A stretch of DNA of 64,000 bases from Hyphococcus formosus (GCF_046736345.1 NZ_CP157210.1:2108001-2172000); one strand, 5' to 3'; counted from the stretch's first letter, positions 43,385 through 52,908 are shown. Numbers and translations are program-made. Notes: a model not told the origin generated them from the sequence alone.

Positions 43385-46300
43385 CTAAGACGCTGAGAGG
43401 CCGCGACGAATGATCGGCCCGATGGTATTTAACGGCTCCGCATTCATCATTGTAAAATGCGTGCATGACACATCATGCTCGGTCACATGACCGGTCGTAT
43501 AGGCCGACCATGCGCCATTATGGTTCTCAACAACATCACGCAAGCCCGAATGGCGATCACCGGTTGCTCTGAATATTGTCAAATCGCTCTTGATTTTATG
43601 GGGTCGATAGCGACGCGCGATTTCAAATCCATTGACGATGACGGCCTGGAATTGTTGCCGCAACTTCTCGACGTCGAGACCTGCTCTCGAAATAATCGGT
43701 AGCGAAAAGACATCAAATTCCTGAAACAGAAATTCTGCCAAGGCATTCATATCCGCTGGCTTGTTCTTCATCGCCTCAGGGGCGTAATTCACAAAACGCA
43801 AGGCAATATCGATCAGGTCACCGGCAATCTGATCCGTAGCGGCGATCTGTTGCGCATAGGGAAAGGCGTCGAGCAAACCGACATAGCTGACTTCCTCGCC
43901 TTCCGCTTCCAGGCGCGCGGCAATGGCATGCGCTGCGAGACCGCCTAATGACCACCCTAAAAGCCGATAAGGCCCGTGCGGCTGAATTGCGCGGATCTCG
44001 TTCAGATAATCTTGCGCCATATCATCGACACTCTGTGGCTGGGGCGCAGCCGCATCCGCTAGTCGTCGCGCCTGCAAGCCATAGACAGGATCATGATCAC
44101 TCAAATGACGCAATAATCCGCCATAAGACCAACTGACGCCAACAATCGAATGAATACAAAATAGCGGCGTGCCTTTTTCCGCGCGGCGCAATGGGAACAC
44201 GACCCCAAACGGATCTTGCGGGGTTGCGCTGTCCATTCCCCGCGCGAGGTTGGCAATCGTCGGCGCGTCAAAAAGCGAAACGAGGGAAAGCTTCGTCGAA
44301 AATTGCGTTTCGATTTCGATCAATAATTGTACCGCCGTCAGGGAGTCCGCACCCAGATCAAAGAAATTGTCCTCAACCCCGACCTTCTCCAGCCCCAACA
44401 TTTCCGCAAAGATATTTGTCAGCTTTTCTTCCGTGGGTGTACGCGGCGCGACATACCCTTTCAACGCTTTCGCATCCGTCGTCGGCAGTGCATGCCGGTT
44501 TATTTTGCCCGCCTGATTTAGCGGCAACGCATCAAGGATAAATATCGCAGCCGGGACCAAATGCGCAGGCAAAGTTTGCGAAACCGAATTTCGCAAGACC
44601 GCTTTATCTAACTGCGCGCCAGGCTTTTCCGCGATATACGCCGCAAGACGCTTACCGCCCTGAGGGCAAGACACAGCCCTGACATGCGCGGCGGCAACAC
44701 CATCACAAGACAAAAACGCCGCCTCTACCTCGCCGGGTTCTATCCGAAACCCTCTGACTTTTAACTGGCTGTCGCGTCGCCCCAAAAATTCCAATGCTCC
44801 GTCATCACGCCATCGACCTAAATCACCGGTGCGATAAAGTCTTCGCCCATCAAGACCGGTGACGAATTTTTCAGCTGTTAACTGAGGCCTATTCAAATAG
44901 CCAAGACCTACCGCCGCGCCGGCGATACATATTTCGCCCGCAATACCTGCTGGCAACATCTGGAGCGCATCATCAAGAATATATATCTGTGTATTCGCGA
45001 TGGGGCGTCCGATTGGGGGCGCGTCATAATTATCTTCATTAATCCGTTGCCAGATGGTCTGAACCGTCGCCTCGGTCGGTCCATAAAGATTGGTAACCTC
45101 TGCACCTAAATTATGAAGCGTCTTTGCAAGCCGGCTTGTCAGCACATCACCGCCAACCGCCGCCTTAAAGCCTTGCAATGGTGCTTCGCGTGTCGCAACC
45201 AACGCATCCCATAGAGGCGGCGTCGCAAGCATCATCGTTGCTTGCTCTTTGCGCATAAGCTCAGCCAGCGCGCTCGGGGCGCGTACTGTTTCTTGTGATG
45301 CGACGACTAACGATGCACCAGCAGACAGCGCCGCATGGATTTCAAGGATTGACGCATCGAATGCGGGGGACGCCACCGAAAGGACCCGATCGTCCGGCGA
45401 TAATGAAAATTGTTCGATCGTCGTCGCGGCCATATTGATGAGGCCGCCATGGCTCAAAACTGCACCTTTCGGCACGCCGGTCGAGCCGGAAGTATAGATC
45501 ACATAGGCTGGCCGGTCAGCCGCAATCGCTTCGTCGGTCGCATGATCTTCCCCATCACCCGGTTTGATGGACATTACGTCAAGGAAAGGCATGTCTTCGG
45601 GGATCGTCTCTTGAATTGATTGATCGCACCCTATGACCGCCCGCGCGCCAGAATCCTCGAGAACCTGACAAAGACGCGCTTTTGGATCAGCGGGATCGAG
45701 CGGCAAGAAGGCTGCGCCAACCTTGTTAACCGCCATCATCGCGCTCGGTAAAAATTCGCCGCGTGGTAACATCAGGGCCACAATGTCACCGATCCCTATA
45801 TTCCGTGTTCGAAGCGCTTCGGCTATCGCATTCGCGCGGCGCAGAAGGATTTTATAGGTGATCAGATTTCCGTCATCGCGTATGGCAATTGCGTTAGGGT
45901 GTTCCTGCGCTCTGGCTTCGATTTGTTGAAAGACCGCGTGTTGCGAATTTTCGCGTGCAGGCCCTCGGCCCAAGGCGATTAACGTATCCCGTTCGGCCTC
46001 ATCGAGCAGTTCGATTTCATCAAGATCGGAGTCGCTATTGGCCAGTACCGACCGCAATAAGCGCGCATATCGGTCTTTATGTTTTTGCAGATCATCATCC
46101 GAATAAAGCGAGGGGTTAGCATCGAAATCAACACGGACCCCTTGGGAAGTTCCCCGGTCATAGTGGAACAACACCATATCTTCGACTGACGAATTCGCGA
46201 GATTATGCGCGCTACAGGGCGCACCGCCAAACCGCAAATCATAGTCAAACGGCTCGATATTCACGGCAATCCGGGCGATGTGATCATGCTGCCCGGTCAT

Positions 46301-47536
46301 TCCAAGATCGCGACGCATATCTTCAAACCGGTAGCGTTGATGGCGCAACGCATACCGAACTTCGCGGGCTGTTTCTTCAGCAACGGCTTTTAACGTTGTA
46401 TTCGGCTTTATCTTTAACCGGAGCAATACGCCATTCGCTGCCATGCCCGGAACCGTTCGCGCAATCTTTGTTCGCGCGGAAACCGGCAAGCCGAAAACCA
46501 GATCGCGGCAGCCGGTGGTCTTGCTAATGAAGATCGCCGACAACGCAATCAGTAATTGCGGAACGGAACAGCTATAGGCTTTCGCAAGATCTCGCACCGC
46601 CGCCGTTTCGTCAGATGAAAAGGTGAACGAAACTCGCGCCAGCCCATTGGCGGTCGGCTGTCGCCCTTGCGCAAATGAAACCGGGTCAGGCGCATCCGAT
46701 AGTCGCTCTAGCCAATAGGCGCGGTCTCTGTCAAACGCTTTTGATGCGCGATAGCTTGCGTCGCTCTCTGTCAAGACGCGCAGCGGATTAAAGGGGTTCG
46801 GGGGTGGCTCCTCCCCTTCGAGCAAGCAATTATAAATTTCCGCCATCCGCCGCACGATCAGCCCGCCGGCGAAACCATCAAGAATAATGTGATGCGCATT
46901 TTGGAGAATATAAAAACGATCAGGGGCAAGCTTGGCTAATGCTGTTGTCCATAAGGCATCGCGCTCCAAATCTAACGGGGCGCACACGATTTCCATCATC
47001 CAATCCCGTGCCGCCTGATCGGGGTCCGCCTTTTCACTAAAATCTTTATACGGAATTTGGCCGCGATAGATCGGCCTGACTTCCTGACGCGGGCCGTGCG
47101 CATCTTCGACGATATTGACGCGCATCGTTTCCGCTTCTTGCGTCAACTGCCGGATGGTTTTCTCGAATAGGTCAGGATCAATCGGACCGTGAACCTCTAT
47201 CGCCTCAGCGATATTGAAAATCGATCCCATGCGCGCGATTTTTTCGCCAATCCAGATACCGCGCTGGGCGATTGATAATGGTAGTGGTGGGCTTGTCTGT
47301 GAACGTTCTTGTTGACGGCGATCCGCAGGCCTGTTCAGCGGCGACCCAAGCGCGTCAACTTGTGTCGGATCAGCCTTTTCGAAGCAACGAAGCCGGTCCG
47401 TAAGGGGATTCTTTGTCGTAAGAGAACGCTTGGTGCCGAGTGCCTTCGCTCCTCCCACCAGAATACGCTGCTTGTCCGCAGCCGGAAAGACCGGCGGCGT
47501 GATGCCTCTGTGGCCTCCCCCCACAACAACCCCCAA
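43385..47536 (-). CDS. Single-module nonribosomal peptide synthetase (C-A-T-TE)
   Basis: This 1383-residue protein has a condensation domain at about residues 85-510 with HHIILDG (H215-G221), and an adenylation domain at about 535-1020. The A domain has A3 YTSGSTGVPKG at 681-691, A5 NLYGPTEATVQ, A7 YRTGDLGRW and A10 Lys in NQAGKINRHALP. A carrier domain at about 1035-1100 has the phosphopantetheine Ser1065 in LGADSLTA. A thioesterase at about 1115-1380 has GWSLGG (S1196) and candidate His1360. Binding-pocket residues D727, A728 and L731 mark an alpha-amino acid. The start (TTG at 47536) is uncertain: the first 80 residues look non-conserved. With the sulfotransferase it could make a small modified acyl-amino acid. 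Confidence 0.9.
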   Translation of the reverse strand: MGVVVGGGHRGITPPVFPAADKQRILVGGAKALGTKRSLTTKNPLTDRLRCFEKADPTQVDALGSPLNRPADRRQQERSQTSPPLPLSIAQRGIWIGEKIARMGSIFNIAEAIEVHGPIDPDLFEKTIRQLTQEAETMRVNIVEDAHGPRQEVRPIYRGQIPYKDFSEKADPDQAARDWMMEIVCAPLDLERDALWTTALAKLAPDRFYILQNAHHIILDGFAGGLIVRRMAEIYNCLLEGEEPPPNPFNPLRVLTESDASYRASKAFDRDRAYWLERLSDAPDPVSFAQGRQPTANGLARVSFTFSSDETAAVRDLAKAYSCSVPQLLIALSAIFISKTTGCRDLVFGLPVSARTKIARTVPGMAANGVLLRLKIKPNTTLKAVAEETAREVRYALRHQRYRFEDMRRDLGMTGQHDHIARIAVNIEPFDYDLRFGGAPCSAHNLANSSVEDMVLFHYDRGTSQGVRVDFDANPSLYSDDDLQKHKDRYARLLRSVLANSDSDLDEIELLDEAERDTLIALGRGPARENSQHAVFQQIEARAQEHPNAIAIRDDGNLITYKILLRRANAIAEALRTRNIGIGDIVALMLPRGEFLPSAMMAVNKVGAAFLPLDPADPKARLCQVLEDSGARAVIGCDQSIQETIPEDMPFLDVMSIKPGDGEDHATDEAIAADRPAYVIYTSGSTGVPKGAVLSHGGLINMAATTIEQFSLSPDDRVLSVASPAFDASILEIHAALSAGASLVVASQETVRAPSALAELMRKEQATMMLATPPLWDALVATREAPLQGFKAAVGGDVLTSRLAKTLHNLGAEVTNLYGPTEATVQTIWQRINEDNYDAPPIGRPIANTQIYILDDALQMLPAGIAGEICIAGAAVGLGYLNRPQLTAEKFVTGLDGRRLYRTGDLGRWRDDGALEFLGRRDSQLKVRGFRIEPGEVEAAFLSCDGVAAAHVRAVSCPQGGKRLAAYIAEKPGAQLDKAVLRNSVSQTLPAHLVPAAIFILDALPLNQAGKINRHALPTTDAKALKGYVAPRTPTEEKLTNIFAEMLGLEKVGVEDNFFDLGADSLTAVQLLIEIETQFSTKLSLVSLFDAPTIANLARGMDSATPQDPFGVVFPLRRAEKGTPLFCIHSIVGVSWSYGGLLRHLSDHDPVYGLQARRLADAAAPQPQSVDDMAQDYLNEIRAIQPHGPYRLLGWSLGGLAAHAIAARLEAEGEEVSYVGLLDAFPYAQQIAATDQIAGDLIDIALRFVNYAPEAMKNKPADMNALAEFLFQEFDVFSLPIISRAGLDVEKLRQQFQAVIVNGFEIARRYRPHKIKSDLTIFRATGDRHSGLRDVVENHNGAWSAYTTGHVTEHDVSCTHFTMMNAEPLNTIGPIIRRGLSAS

Positions 47537-47761
47537 TATGTAATCAGCTAGCCTATAATCGCAGCATACAAATTGTCGCCGGTCAAGGCGCGAGAGGGGT
47601 TATACGGTTGACTTTGCGACAATTGTTGCGCCCAGTCGTCAGTAAACTAATCAGTCCGGGATGGTTGGGCGATTAAACGACGTGGCACCGATAGTTTAAC
47701 CGATCGTCGTTGCTATGTGTTTCCAAGAAAAACTTGCCCACGCTTATTTTAAAATCCCGCT
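47537..47761. other. Region between the NRPS gene and the CPBP protease gene
   Basis: This 225-base non-coding region holds the NRPS promoter (on the minus strand, TTGACC near 47588 upstream of an AT-rich TTATAGG). It is followed by the end of the sigma-factor operon. A GCGACAATTGTTGCGC near-palindrome lies at about 47609-47625. No RNA gene is seen. Confidence 0.35.
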
Positions 47762-48478
47762 TTAGAATAATGTGAAAGCGCCATTCGCGACGTTATGGGC
47801 GATGATAGGCATCACAATACTGCCGGTTTTCTCTCGCAACCACAGGAGCAAAACTGACGGCCCGCCGGTGATTGCAAAAAACGGCCAATCAAATGCAAAG
47901 CCGTCACTGCCGTAAGACAGGCCATGCGCCAATCCAAACAAGACACAAGTCAACAGCCCGCCATATCCGATCGGCGCACCTAATACCATCATCCGGTCAC
48001 GGAAGGCTTCATTCATCGCAAGAAGAAGGACGCCGCGGTAAAACACTTCCTCATCAAAACCGGGCATGGTCCATTGAAACAATATTGTTTCGAAATCGTC
48101 GCGGCCGTCACTGCCCATCACTGCGAGCGAAAAGAAGAAGACAAAAAACAAGAGCAGCAAAAGCCAAGCCGTCCAAATATGAGGATTTTGGCGCAAGGTA
48201 ATACCCGCACGTTTCAATCCGAAAACGGGTAACAAGGCCACCAACATCATCCCTGCCAATGACATGATTTTTCCGAGCCAGTTCCAATCAGCCTCGGGCG
48301 GGAAATTTGGGATCGCGAAATAAGCGCGCGTGAGAAGGAAATTATACAAAACGTAGAGCGATAACGCGCCAACAAACCATAAAGGCCGGAATGATCGCCG
48401 AAACACCACTGCCCCCATTAGCCCGAAAACCGCTATTATCAGTATCTGCCCAAGCGAGAGAATAAATTCGTGGTGCAT
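47762..48478 (-). CDS. CPBP-family intramembrane glutamic endopeptidase
   Basis: This 238-residue protein has about seven membrane helices and the CPBP (Abi/Rce1) motifs: GFDEEVFYRGVLLLA (EExxxR), FGLAHGLSYG and IIAHNVANGAF. These membrane proteases process prenylated or other small peptides, and many in bacteria are linked with peptide or bacteriocin immunity. It is the last gene of the sigma/FolE2/ferritin-like/cytochrome run and begins 24 bases after the cytochrome stop. Its place there is unusual. It could act on a membrane regulator, which is speculation. Confidence 0.86.
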   Translation of the reverse strand: MHHEFILSLGQILIIAVFGLMGAVVFRRSFRPLWFVGALSLYVLYNFLLTRAYFAIPNFPPEADWNWLGKIMSLAGMMLVALLPVFGLKRAGITLRQNPHIWTAWLLLLLFFVFFFSLAVMGSDGRDDFETILFQWTMPGFDEEVFYRGVLLLAMNEAFRDRMMVLGAPIGYGGLLTCVLFGLAHGLSYGSDGFAFDWPFFAITGGPSVLLLWLREKTGSIVMPIIAHNVANGAFTLF

Positions 48479-48502
48479 ATCATTGCCTGTTTTGGTTGAA
48501 CG

Positions 48503-48904
48503 CTAATCCGAGGGAGTCTTTTCGGATATAGTCTTTAGGTATGCGATTATATCTGCGCGCGCCTGCGCATCACGCAAACGAAACCCCATCCGCGTGCCTG
48601 GTGCCATTTCTGTTGGGTTTTGCAACCAGCGATCCAATTGCGCGGCCTGCCAAGTGACATTGAGATCACGCAGCGCCTGCGAATAGGGAAAGCCCTCCAC
48701 ACTTGCTGATTTGCTACCGTAAACACTTTTGTGCATCGGGCCGATGCGGTTTTGATTAAGCGAATGACACGCCCCGCATCGCTGTTGATACAAGACTTCA
48801 CCACGAGCAGAATCGCCTGTTTCCAATGCAGGCGTTTCTGCTCGTGCTCCGCTCAAGATTATTATTGCTATGATAGCCGTAGCCGCCGGCATCAATCTGG
48901 ACAT
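48503..48904 (-). CDS. Exported c-type cytochrome (class I, single haem)
   Basis: From ATG 48904 (AAAGG seven bases before) the protein is 133 residues. It has a signal peptide with a likely cut after ARA, the haem motif CGACH and the distal Met region, with MAPGTRMGF, typical of class I cytochrome c2/c550. The C-terminal helix ADIIAYLKTISE fits too. It is located in the periplasm and moves single electrons. It follows the exported ferritin-like gene, so the two may exchange electrons. An earlier in-frame start (48934) overlaps the ferritin-like gene and lacks a ribosome-binding site. Confidence 0.9.
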   Translation of the reverse strand: MSRLMPAATAIIAIIILSGARAETPALETGDSARGEVLYQQRCGACHSLNQNRIGPMHKSVYGSKSASVEGFPYSQALRDLNVTWQAAQLDRWLQNPTEMAPGTRMGFRLRDAQARADIIAYLKTISEKTPSD

Positions 48905-48930
48905 CGCTTCGCCTTTAACGACCTGCTTCC

Positions 48931-49527
48931 TCATCCAAAATACAAGGCATTCGCTGGGAGGCTCTTACCCAAAGCTCCAGTCAGCGCCGTCCAATGCATC
49001 GCTTCATCAGCAGCGAGCCGCGCAAAAAGATGACCATAGTCAGGATGATGTAGCGCCGGAATGACACCGAGATAGGCATTCGCCGCCCCCAGTTCCAAGC
49101 GCAGCGCCAGATTCAAAACATCCGTCTGGGACGTTAGCTTCTCGACCTCTAATGACTTGATGTATTCCGCTATTGGTTTCGCCTCAACGGGCTGACCACC
49201 TAATGTTTCGATCGCATTGATCAGCTCATCACGATGCCCCTTATGGTGCCCCTGAAAGAGCACGCCGACCTCGAGCACCGATGTCTCCAGCAGACCGCTC
49301 TCCGCAGCGATCTGGTATGCCGCTATTCCCTCATGTTCAAGCGACAACGCGGTGTTTATTAGCTGAACATCGGCTTCAGGATTGTTCATGCCTTTGTCGG
49401 CACTTGCGGCTTTGACGGAACCACCAGCCAACACACTCAACCCCGCGAGGCTTAATGTGGTCGCCGCACCCCGACGAAGGACGTCGCGTCTGTTGCGTGA
49501 ATTATCTGATATAAATTTCTGATTCAT
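48931..49527 (-). CDS. Tat-exported ferritin-like domain protein
   Basis: From ATG 49527 (GGAGGAAAA just before) the protein is 198 residues. The twin-arginine signal is RNRRDVLRRGAATTLSLAGLSVLAGG. A ferritin-like four-helix bundle follows, with candidate metal ligands in SLEHEGIAAY, HHKGHRDELI, LELGAANAYLG and AADEAMHWTALTG. Such proteins usually bind two iron or manganese ions in the periplasm. It is sandwiched between folE2 and the cytochrome gene; co-regulation by the neighbouring sigma factor is inferred. The actual reaction is not known. Confidence 0.82.
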   Translation of the reverse strand: MNQKFISDNSRNRRDVLRRGAATTLSLAGLSVLAGGSVKAASADKGMNNPEADVQLINTALSLEHEGIAAYQIAAESGLLETSVLEVGVLFQGHHKGHRDELINAIETLGGQPVEAKPIAEYIKSLEVEKLTSQTDVLNLALRLELGAANAYLGVIPALHHPDYGHLFARLAADEAMHWTALTGALGKSLPANALYFG

Positions 49528-49593
49528 TTTTCCTCCGTAATCCAATCATGGTATTGAGTTTTCTGCTTTTGTTTGCGCGCCCTTCACGCAAAA

Positions 49594-50406
49594 TCAGCAA
49601 GCTTGCTCCGCCACCATCGCATAGGCGGAGTGATTGTGAATCGATTCAAAATTCTCCACTTCCACGACAAATCGGGCGATACGCTTATCTTGGCGCAATG
49701 CGACCGTTACGTCGCGCACAATGTCTTCCACAAATTTCGGGTTGTCATAAGCGCGTTCAGTGACATATTTCTCGTCTGGTCTTTTCAAAATTCCGTACAC
49801 CTCACATGAGGCCGCCTCCTGCGCAATTGAAACCAGGGTCTCGATAGAAACGCTGCCGCGCAATGTTGCGGTGATTGATATGAGCGAACGTTGATTATGC
49901 GCGCCATATTCCGATATTTTTTTCGAACATGGGCAAAGGCTCGTCGCGGGAACAACGGTTGTGACCGAGAACGCAGGGCTGTTTTCGCCGTCAATTACGA
50001 CACGCCAAACAACGTCCATATCCAAATTGCTTACAACATTCGAAACCGGTGCCACTTTTTGGATAAAGAAGGGAAATTTCACTTCTAACTCGCAAGACGC
50101 AGCGTCGAGACGACTTGCGACATCTCTCGCAAGGTCGATAAAATGGTCTTGCGTCATCGCCCCTGATATCCGCTCCAACTCCTCCAGAAAGCGAGACATA
50201 TGCGTGCCTTTTTTCTCAGCGGGGAGAGAGACCGACATCGAAAACTCACCCACAGTGGCAACGTCACCCTGTTCGGATAAAATTGTGACGGGATAGCGAA
50301 GGCGCTTGACGCCAACCTTGTCTATCGCGACGTTTCGGTTGTCGTTCATATGTTGGATATCAGGCAAGTTTACAGGGGTGATGCCGTTGCTTGAATAATA
50401 GTTCAC
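49594..50406 (-). CDS. folE2: GTP cyclohydrolase FolE2 (GCHY-IB, zinc-independent type)
   Basis: This 270-residue protein has the FolE2 signature SLCPCSKKISEYGAHNQRS, including the active-site Cys, and EVKFPFFIQKVAPVSNV. FolE2 makes 7,8-dihydroneopterin triphosphate, the first step of folate and pterin synthesis, and works with Mn or Fe instead of Zn. In many bacteria it is switched on under zinc shortage. The start appears to be GTG at 50406, with GGACACAAAG before it. It directly follows the sigma-factor gene with a 17-base gap. No zinc-uptake repressor site is obvious in this strand segment. Confidence 0.9.
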   Translation of the reverse strand: MNYYSSNGITPVNLPDIQHMNDNRNVAIDKVGVKRLRYPVTILSEQGDVATVGEFSMSVSLPAEKKGTHMSRFLEELERISGAMTQDHFIDLARDVASRLDAASCELEVKFPFFIQKVAPVSNVVSNLDMDVVWRVVIDGENSPAFSVTTVVPATSLCPCSKKISEYGAHNQRSLISITATLRGSVSIETLVSIAQEAASCEVYGILKRPDEKYVTERAYDNPKFVEDIVRDVTVALRQDKRIARFVVEVENFESIHNHSAYAMVAEQAC

Positions 50407-50423
50407 TGTGCTTTGTGTCCTTC

Positions 50424-51146
50424 TTAACTGTTCGTCAGTGCAATGAGTACGGAGGCAACGATACGATCACATCGCGCCCCATCAAATTGATGAACACTTG
50501 GCGCTATATCTTCGAATGCGTCGCCAATATTCGTACGCAACTTTGCCTTTGCGCGATGAAGTCTTGTTTTGACGGTTTGTTCGTTTATCGAAAGGATCGT
50601 CGCTATTTCTTTCACCGAGCGACCGTCGACTTTTGCCAAGACAAATACCGTCCGAAATTCAAGCGGAAGCATATCTATTGCCTCTTGGAGCAGTGATCTT
50701 AATTGCGTAATTTGCATTTGAAATTCTGGACTGGGTTCTTCAGACTCAACGCCTTCGATGAACGCTGGATGCGGGTCGTCTCCTTCGTTTTTGGGGGAAG
50801 CGAAATCTTCGAAGAAGACGACCCGCCCTCGCCGACGTAACCGTCTGTACGCGGTATTAATTGCGATTCTAGATAGCCATGTCGACAATTCGCTGTCAGC
50901 ACGAAACGACTCTAGTTTTTGAAACGCGCGCAAGTAGGTTTCTTGAACAACATCCTCCGCGTCATCGGCGTCCTTTAATATACTACGGGCCAAGCGATAA
51001 AGGCGCTGGTTATGACGCCTCATAATGAGCTCAAAAGCCGTCGCATCATTTTGCGCCAACACCTGCTGCACGAGCTGGTTGTCTGTTCGGCTCTCTAGGT
51101 CCGAAGCCGTCGGTTTATCCCGCACAACAAGTGTTTTCTTGATCAT
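50424..51146 (-). CDS. ECF-type RNA polymerase sigma factor
   Basis: Using ATG 51146 (AAAGG eight bases before), the protein is 240 residues. Region 2 runs from ELIMRRHNQRLYRLARSILKDADDAEDVVQETYLRAFQ (split here for length: MRRHNQRLYRLARS and DAEDVVQETYLRAFQKL), including the -10 recognition helix with LSTWLSRIAINTAYRRLRR. Region 4 has LPLEFRTVFVLAKVDGRSVKE and NEQTVKTRLHRAKAKLR. A 45-residue acidic linker separates the regions. It heads a run with FolE2, a ferritin-like protein and a cytochrome. No anti-sigma gene is next to it, so signal input is unknown. Confidence 0.88.
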   Translation of the reverse strand: MIKKTLVVRDKPTASDLESRTDNQLVQQVLAQNDATAFELIMRRHNQRLYRLARSILKDADDAEDVVQETYLRAFQKLESFRADSELSTWLSRIAINTAYRRLRRRGRVVFFEDFASPKNEGDDPHPAFIEGVESEEPSPEFQMQITQLRSLLQEAIDMLPLEFRTVFVLAKVDGRSVKEIATILSINEQTVKTRLHRAKAKLRTNIGDAFEDIAPSVHQFDGARCDRIVASVLIALTNS

Positions 51147-51507
51147 CGCCATGACCTTTAGATCACGCAGCAACTGAAAAGTTCCCGATCGCCGAAATGA
51201 AATTCATGCGGCCTGATTTTAGGCTGCATCAAACCGTGCATCCGGGTTTCATTGGGTAGTGTTGTGGAGAATGGCTTGTTTGAAAAATCAAAAAGCGCGC
51301 TATCACATAATTGTTACAACGGCGTGGCGCGCCCCGTTTTCACAATTGTCATTCGTATTTCCGGACGCTGATACACCCGTGAAAGCGGTTATCCCACTTC
51401 ACCCTTTGGCGGATCGAGAGCAGGCAAAACGAAAAAAGATGATTAAGCTCCGCCTCGCCCCAAACTGTTGCAGCGAGCGGGCGACGTAATGAAGCCAATT
51501 TAGCCGC
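51147..51507. other. Gap of about 360 bases upstream of the sigma factor
   Basis: I see no credible gene. A GCGGCCT/AGGCTGC hairpin lies at 51208-51227, with no T-run. The region should contain the sigma-operon promoter on the minus strand. Short plus-strand reading frames here have no ribosome-binding site. Confidence 0.4.
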
Positions 51508-52419
51508 CTAAATATCCTTGAATAAATAGATGTCGGCGTCGTCAACGATACGTATGGTGTTCGGATCGACTTCGCCGTCAATCTTACAGTTCGTATCAAG
51601 CCGATTGGGAATAAGAATACTCAGGTCTTTTAACCCGTCCCATACGAACACTTGTTCCCACGCGCCGTGGGTTGCGCCGCCAACACCAAATCGTCCGTCG
51701 CTTAGTCTGAATTGGGTGGCGTAACTTGCCTCCACTTCCTCTAGGTCCCGCATACGCCGCATGAGGTCACTATTGTCTAAGGATTTCCCTTGATTCGGCT
51801 GGTACCGGCGAGGCACCACATCTTTTCCGCTTAGGCCGTTGTAGGGTCCGCAGCGATTTTGCGGCGCATCAGGGTCGGTTTTTAAATAAATCGTGACATT
51901 AAATCCGGATACGGATTGCCCCTCAATATAATTCAGCCAATCGTCGGCGGTAAAGGATTCGCCATTTCGGGACGTAACCGCCGAATAGCCATGCTCATCT
52001 GTTAGAACAGGAGTGGTAAATTCGGCCAATCGCTCACCGGTTTCAATATCCCAAAGGAACACCTGAAAATCCCGCGCCCAGGTAATCAGGCGTCTGTCAT
52101 CAATTAGCTTTGCACCACGCGGAGAGCCCATGTGCAGCCCGTGAAGGGTTGAGCGCTTTTTGCCCGTTCGCGCATTCCAAAGCGCCATCGGAAACGGATT
52201 TGCGTTTTGCCGCCATCCGGCCGCCACGAAATCAGGGTGGTAGGATTTCCAGATAATATCGTAGCCGAGCAAAAGACTATCGCTAAGCATAAAGATGCCG
52301 CTGAGGTTCCCGCTATCTTCAAGGGGAAGCACGTCTTCGCCACTGATAATTCCGGCAGGAACATCATCGCCAAACGCATACAAAAAGTTGCCGAACTGGT
52401 CGTGTTTCGAAAAATCCAT
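51508..52419 (-). CDS. Hypothetical protein with WD-like beta-propeller segments
   Basis: I do not recognise this 303-residue protein. It has segments such as ITWARDFQVFLWDIETGERLAEF and WEQVFVWDGLKDLSIL, which resemble single WD/Kelch-like blades with Trp-Asp ends. No signal peptide or membrane helix is apparent. The code is rich in Asp, Asn, Gly and Trp. Upstream GAGAAAAA is a weak ribosome-binding site. It could be an accessory protein of a mobile region, since the next features are a transposase remnant, another hypothetical gene and a tRNA gene. Confidence 0.5.
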   Translation of the reverse strand: MDFSKHDQFGNFLYAFGDDVPAGIISGEDVLPLEDSGNLSGIFMLSDSLLLGYDIIWKSYHPDFVAAGWRQNANPFPMALWNARTGKKRSTLHGLHMGSPRGAKLIDDRRLITWARDFQVFLWDIETGERLAEFTTPVLTDEHGYSAVTSRNGESFTADDWLNYIEGQSVSGFNVTIYLKTDPDAPQNRCGPYNGLSGKDVVPRRYQPNQGKSLDNSDLMRRMRDLEEVEASYATQFRLSDGRFGVGGATHGAWEQVFVWDGLKDLSILIPNRLDTNCKIDGEVDPNTIRIVDDADIYLFKDI

Positions 52420-52656
52420 TTTTTCTCACTCGAATAATTTGATGACCAGCCCAAAAATTGAAAGTGCGTTGACGAAACCCGATACACGCTTGCCACCACT
52501 AAGTGAAGTTGGAGGGCATAAGTCAATCTGCGACCACCGCATCATGCCCATCCTTTATGAAGGTTTTGATCTGGCGAGCGGCGCAATGAGCAACAGGGCA
52601 CGAGCGGTAAACAACTCGGAACGTACAAAGATATTTTCGCCCCCCGGGGCACCGCA

Positions 52657-52852
52657 GACAAATGACGCTGAAATTCACGCTGACGAGGCGGTACACTGGA
52701 ATACGCTAATTGCCATTTTCCCTGCCAGCCGCGCCAACCACAGCGAAGCCTATAGCGCGAACGGAATATGCACGAACCAAGTTGAAAGCTACTTTTCACG
52801 CCTTCGCCGCGTGATCGCAGGTCAGCACCCGCAACATCATGACAGCGACTGA
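52657..52852 (+). pseudogene. Remnant of an IS1595-family (ISXO2-like) transposase
   Basis: The reading frame contains HADEAVHWNTL, ANHSEAYSANGICTNQVESY and FSRLRRVIAGQHPQH, which is the C-terminal catalytic region of DDE IS1595/ISXO2-type transposases by recall (the usual text is NHxEAYSxxGxCTNxAESYFSRLRRxxxGxHHH). The text then changes and stops at 52852, and no N-terminal catalytic part, terminal inverted repeat or downstream end is present. It is a fragment of about 65 codons, not a functional gene. It lies in the accessory patch next to tRNA-Ser. Confidence 0.75.
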
Positions 52853-52908
52853 CACCCGTCAGTGAAAAGGGTATTGGCAGAACGGTAGTTCGATGTAAAT
52901 ATTACATA

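Noticed and set aside
51259..51489. Plus-strand frame of 76 codons in the sigma-factor upstream gap
   Set aside because: No ribosome-binding site, no domain, and it lies over the expected sigma promoter.
52295..52656. N-terminal part of the frame that carries the transposase remnant
   Set aside because: It overlaps the minus-strand hypothetical gene and does not resemble IS1595 sequence; only the last 65 codons do.
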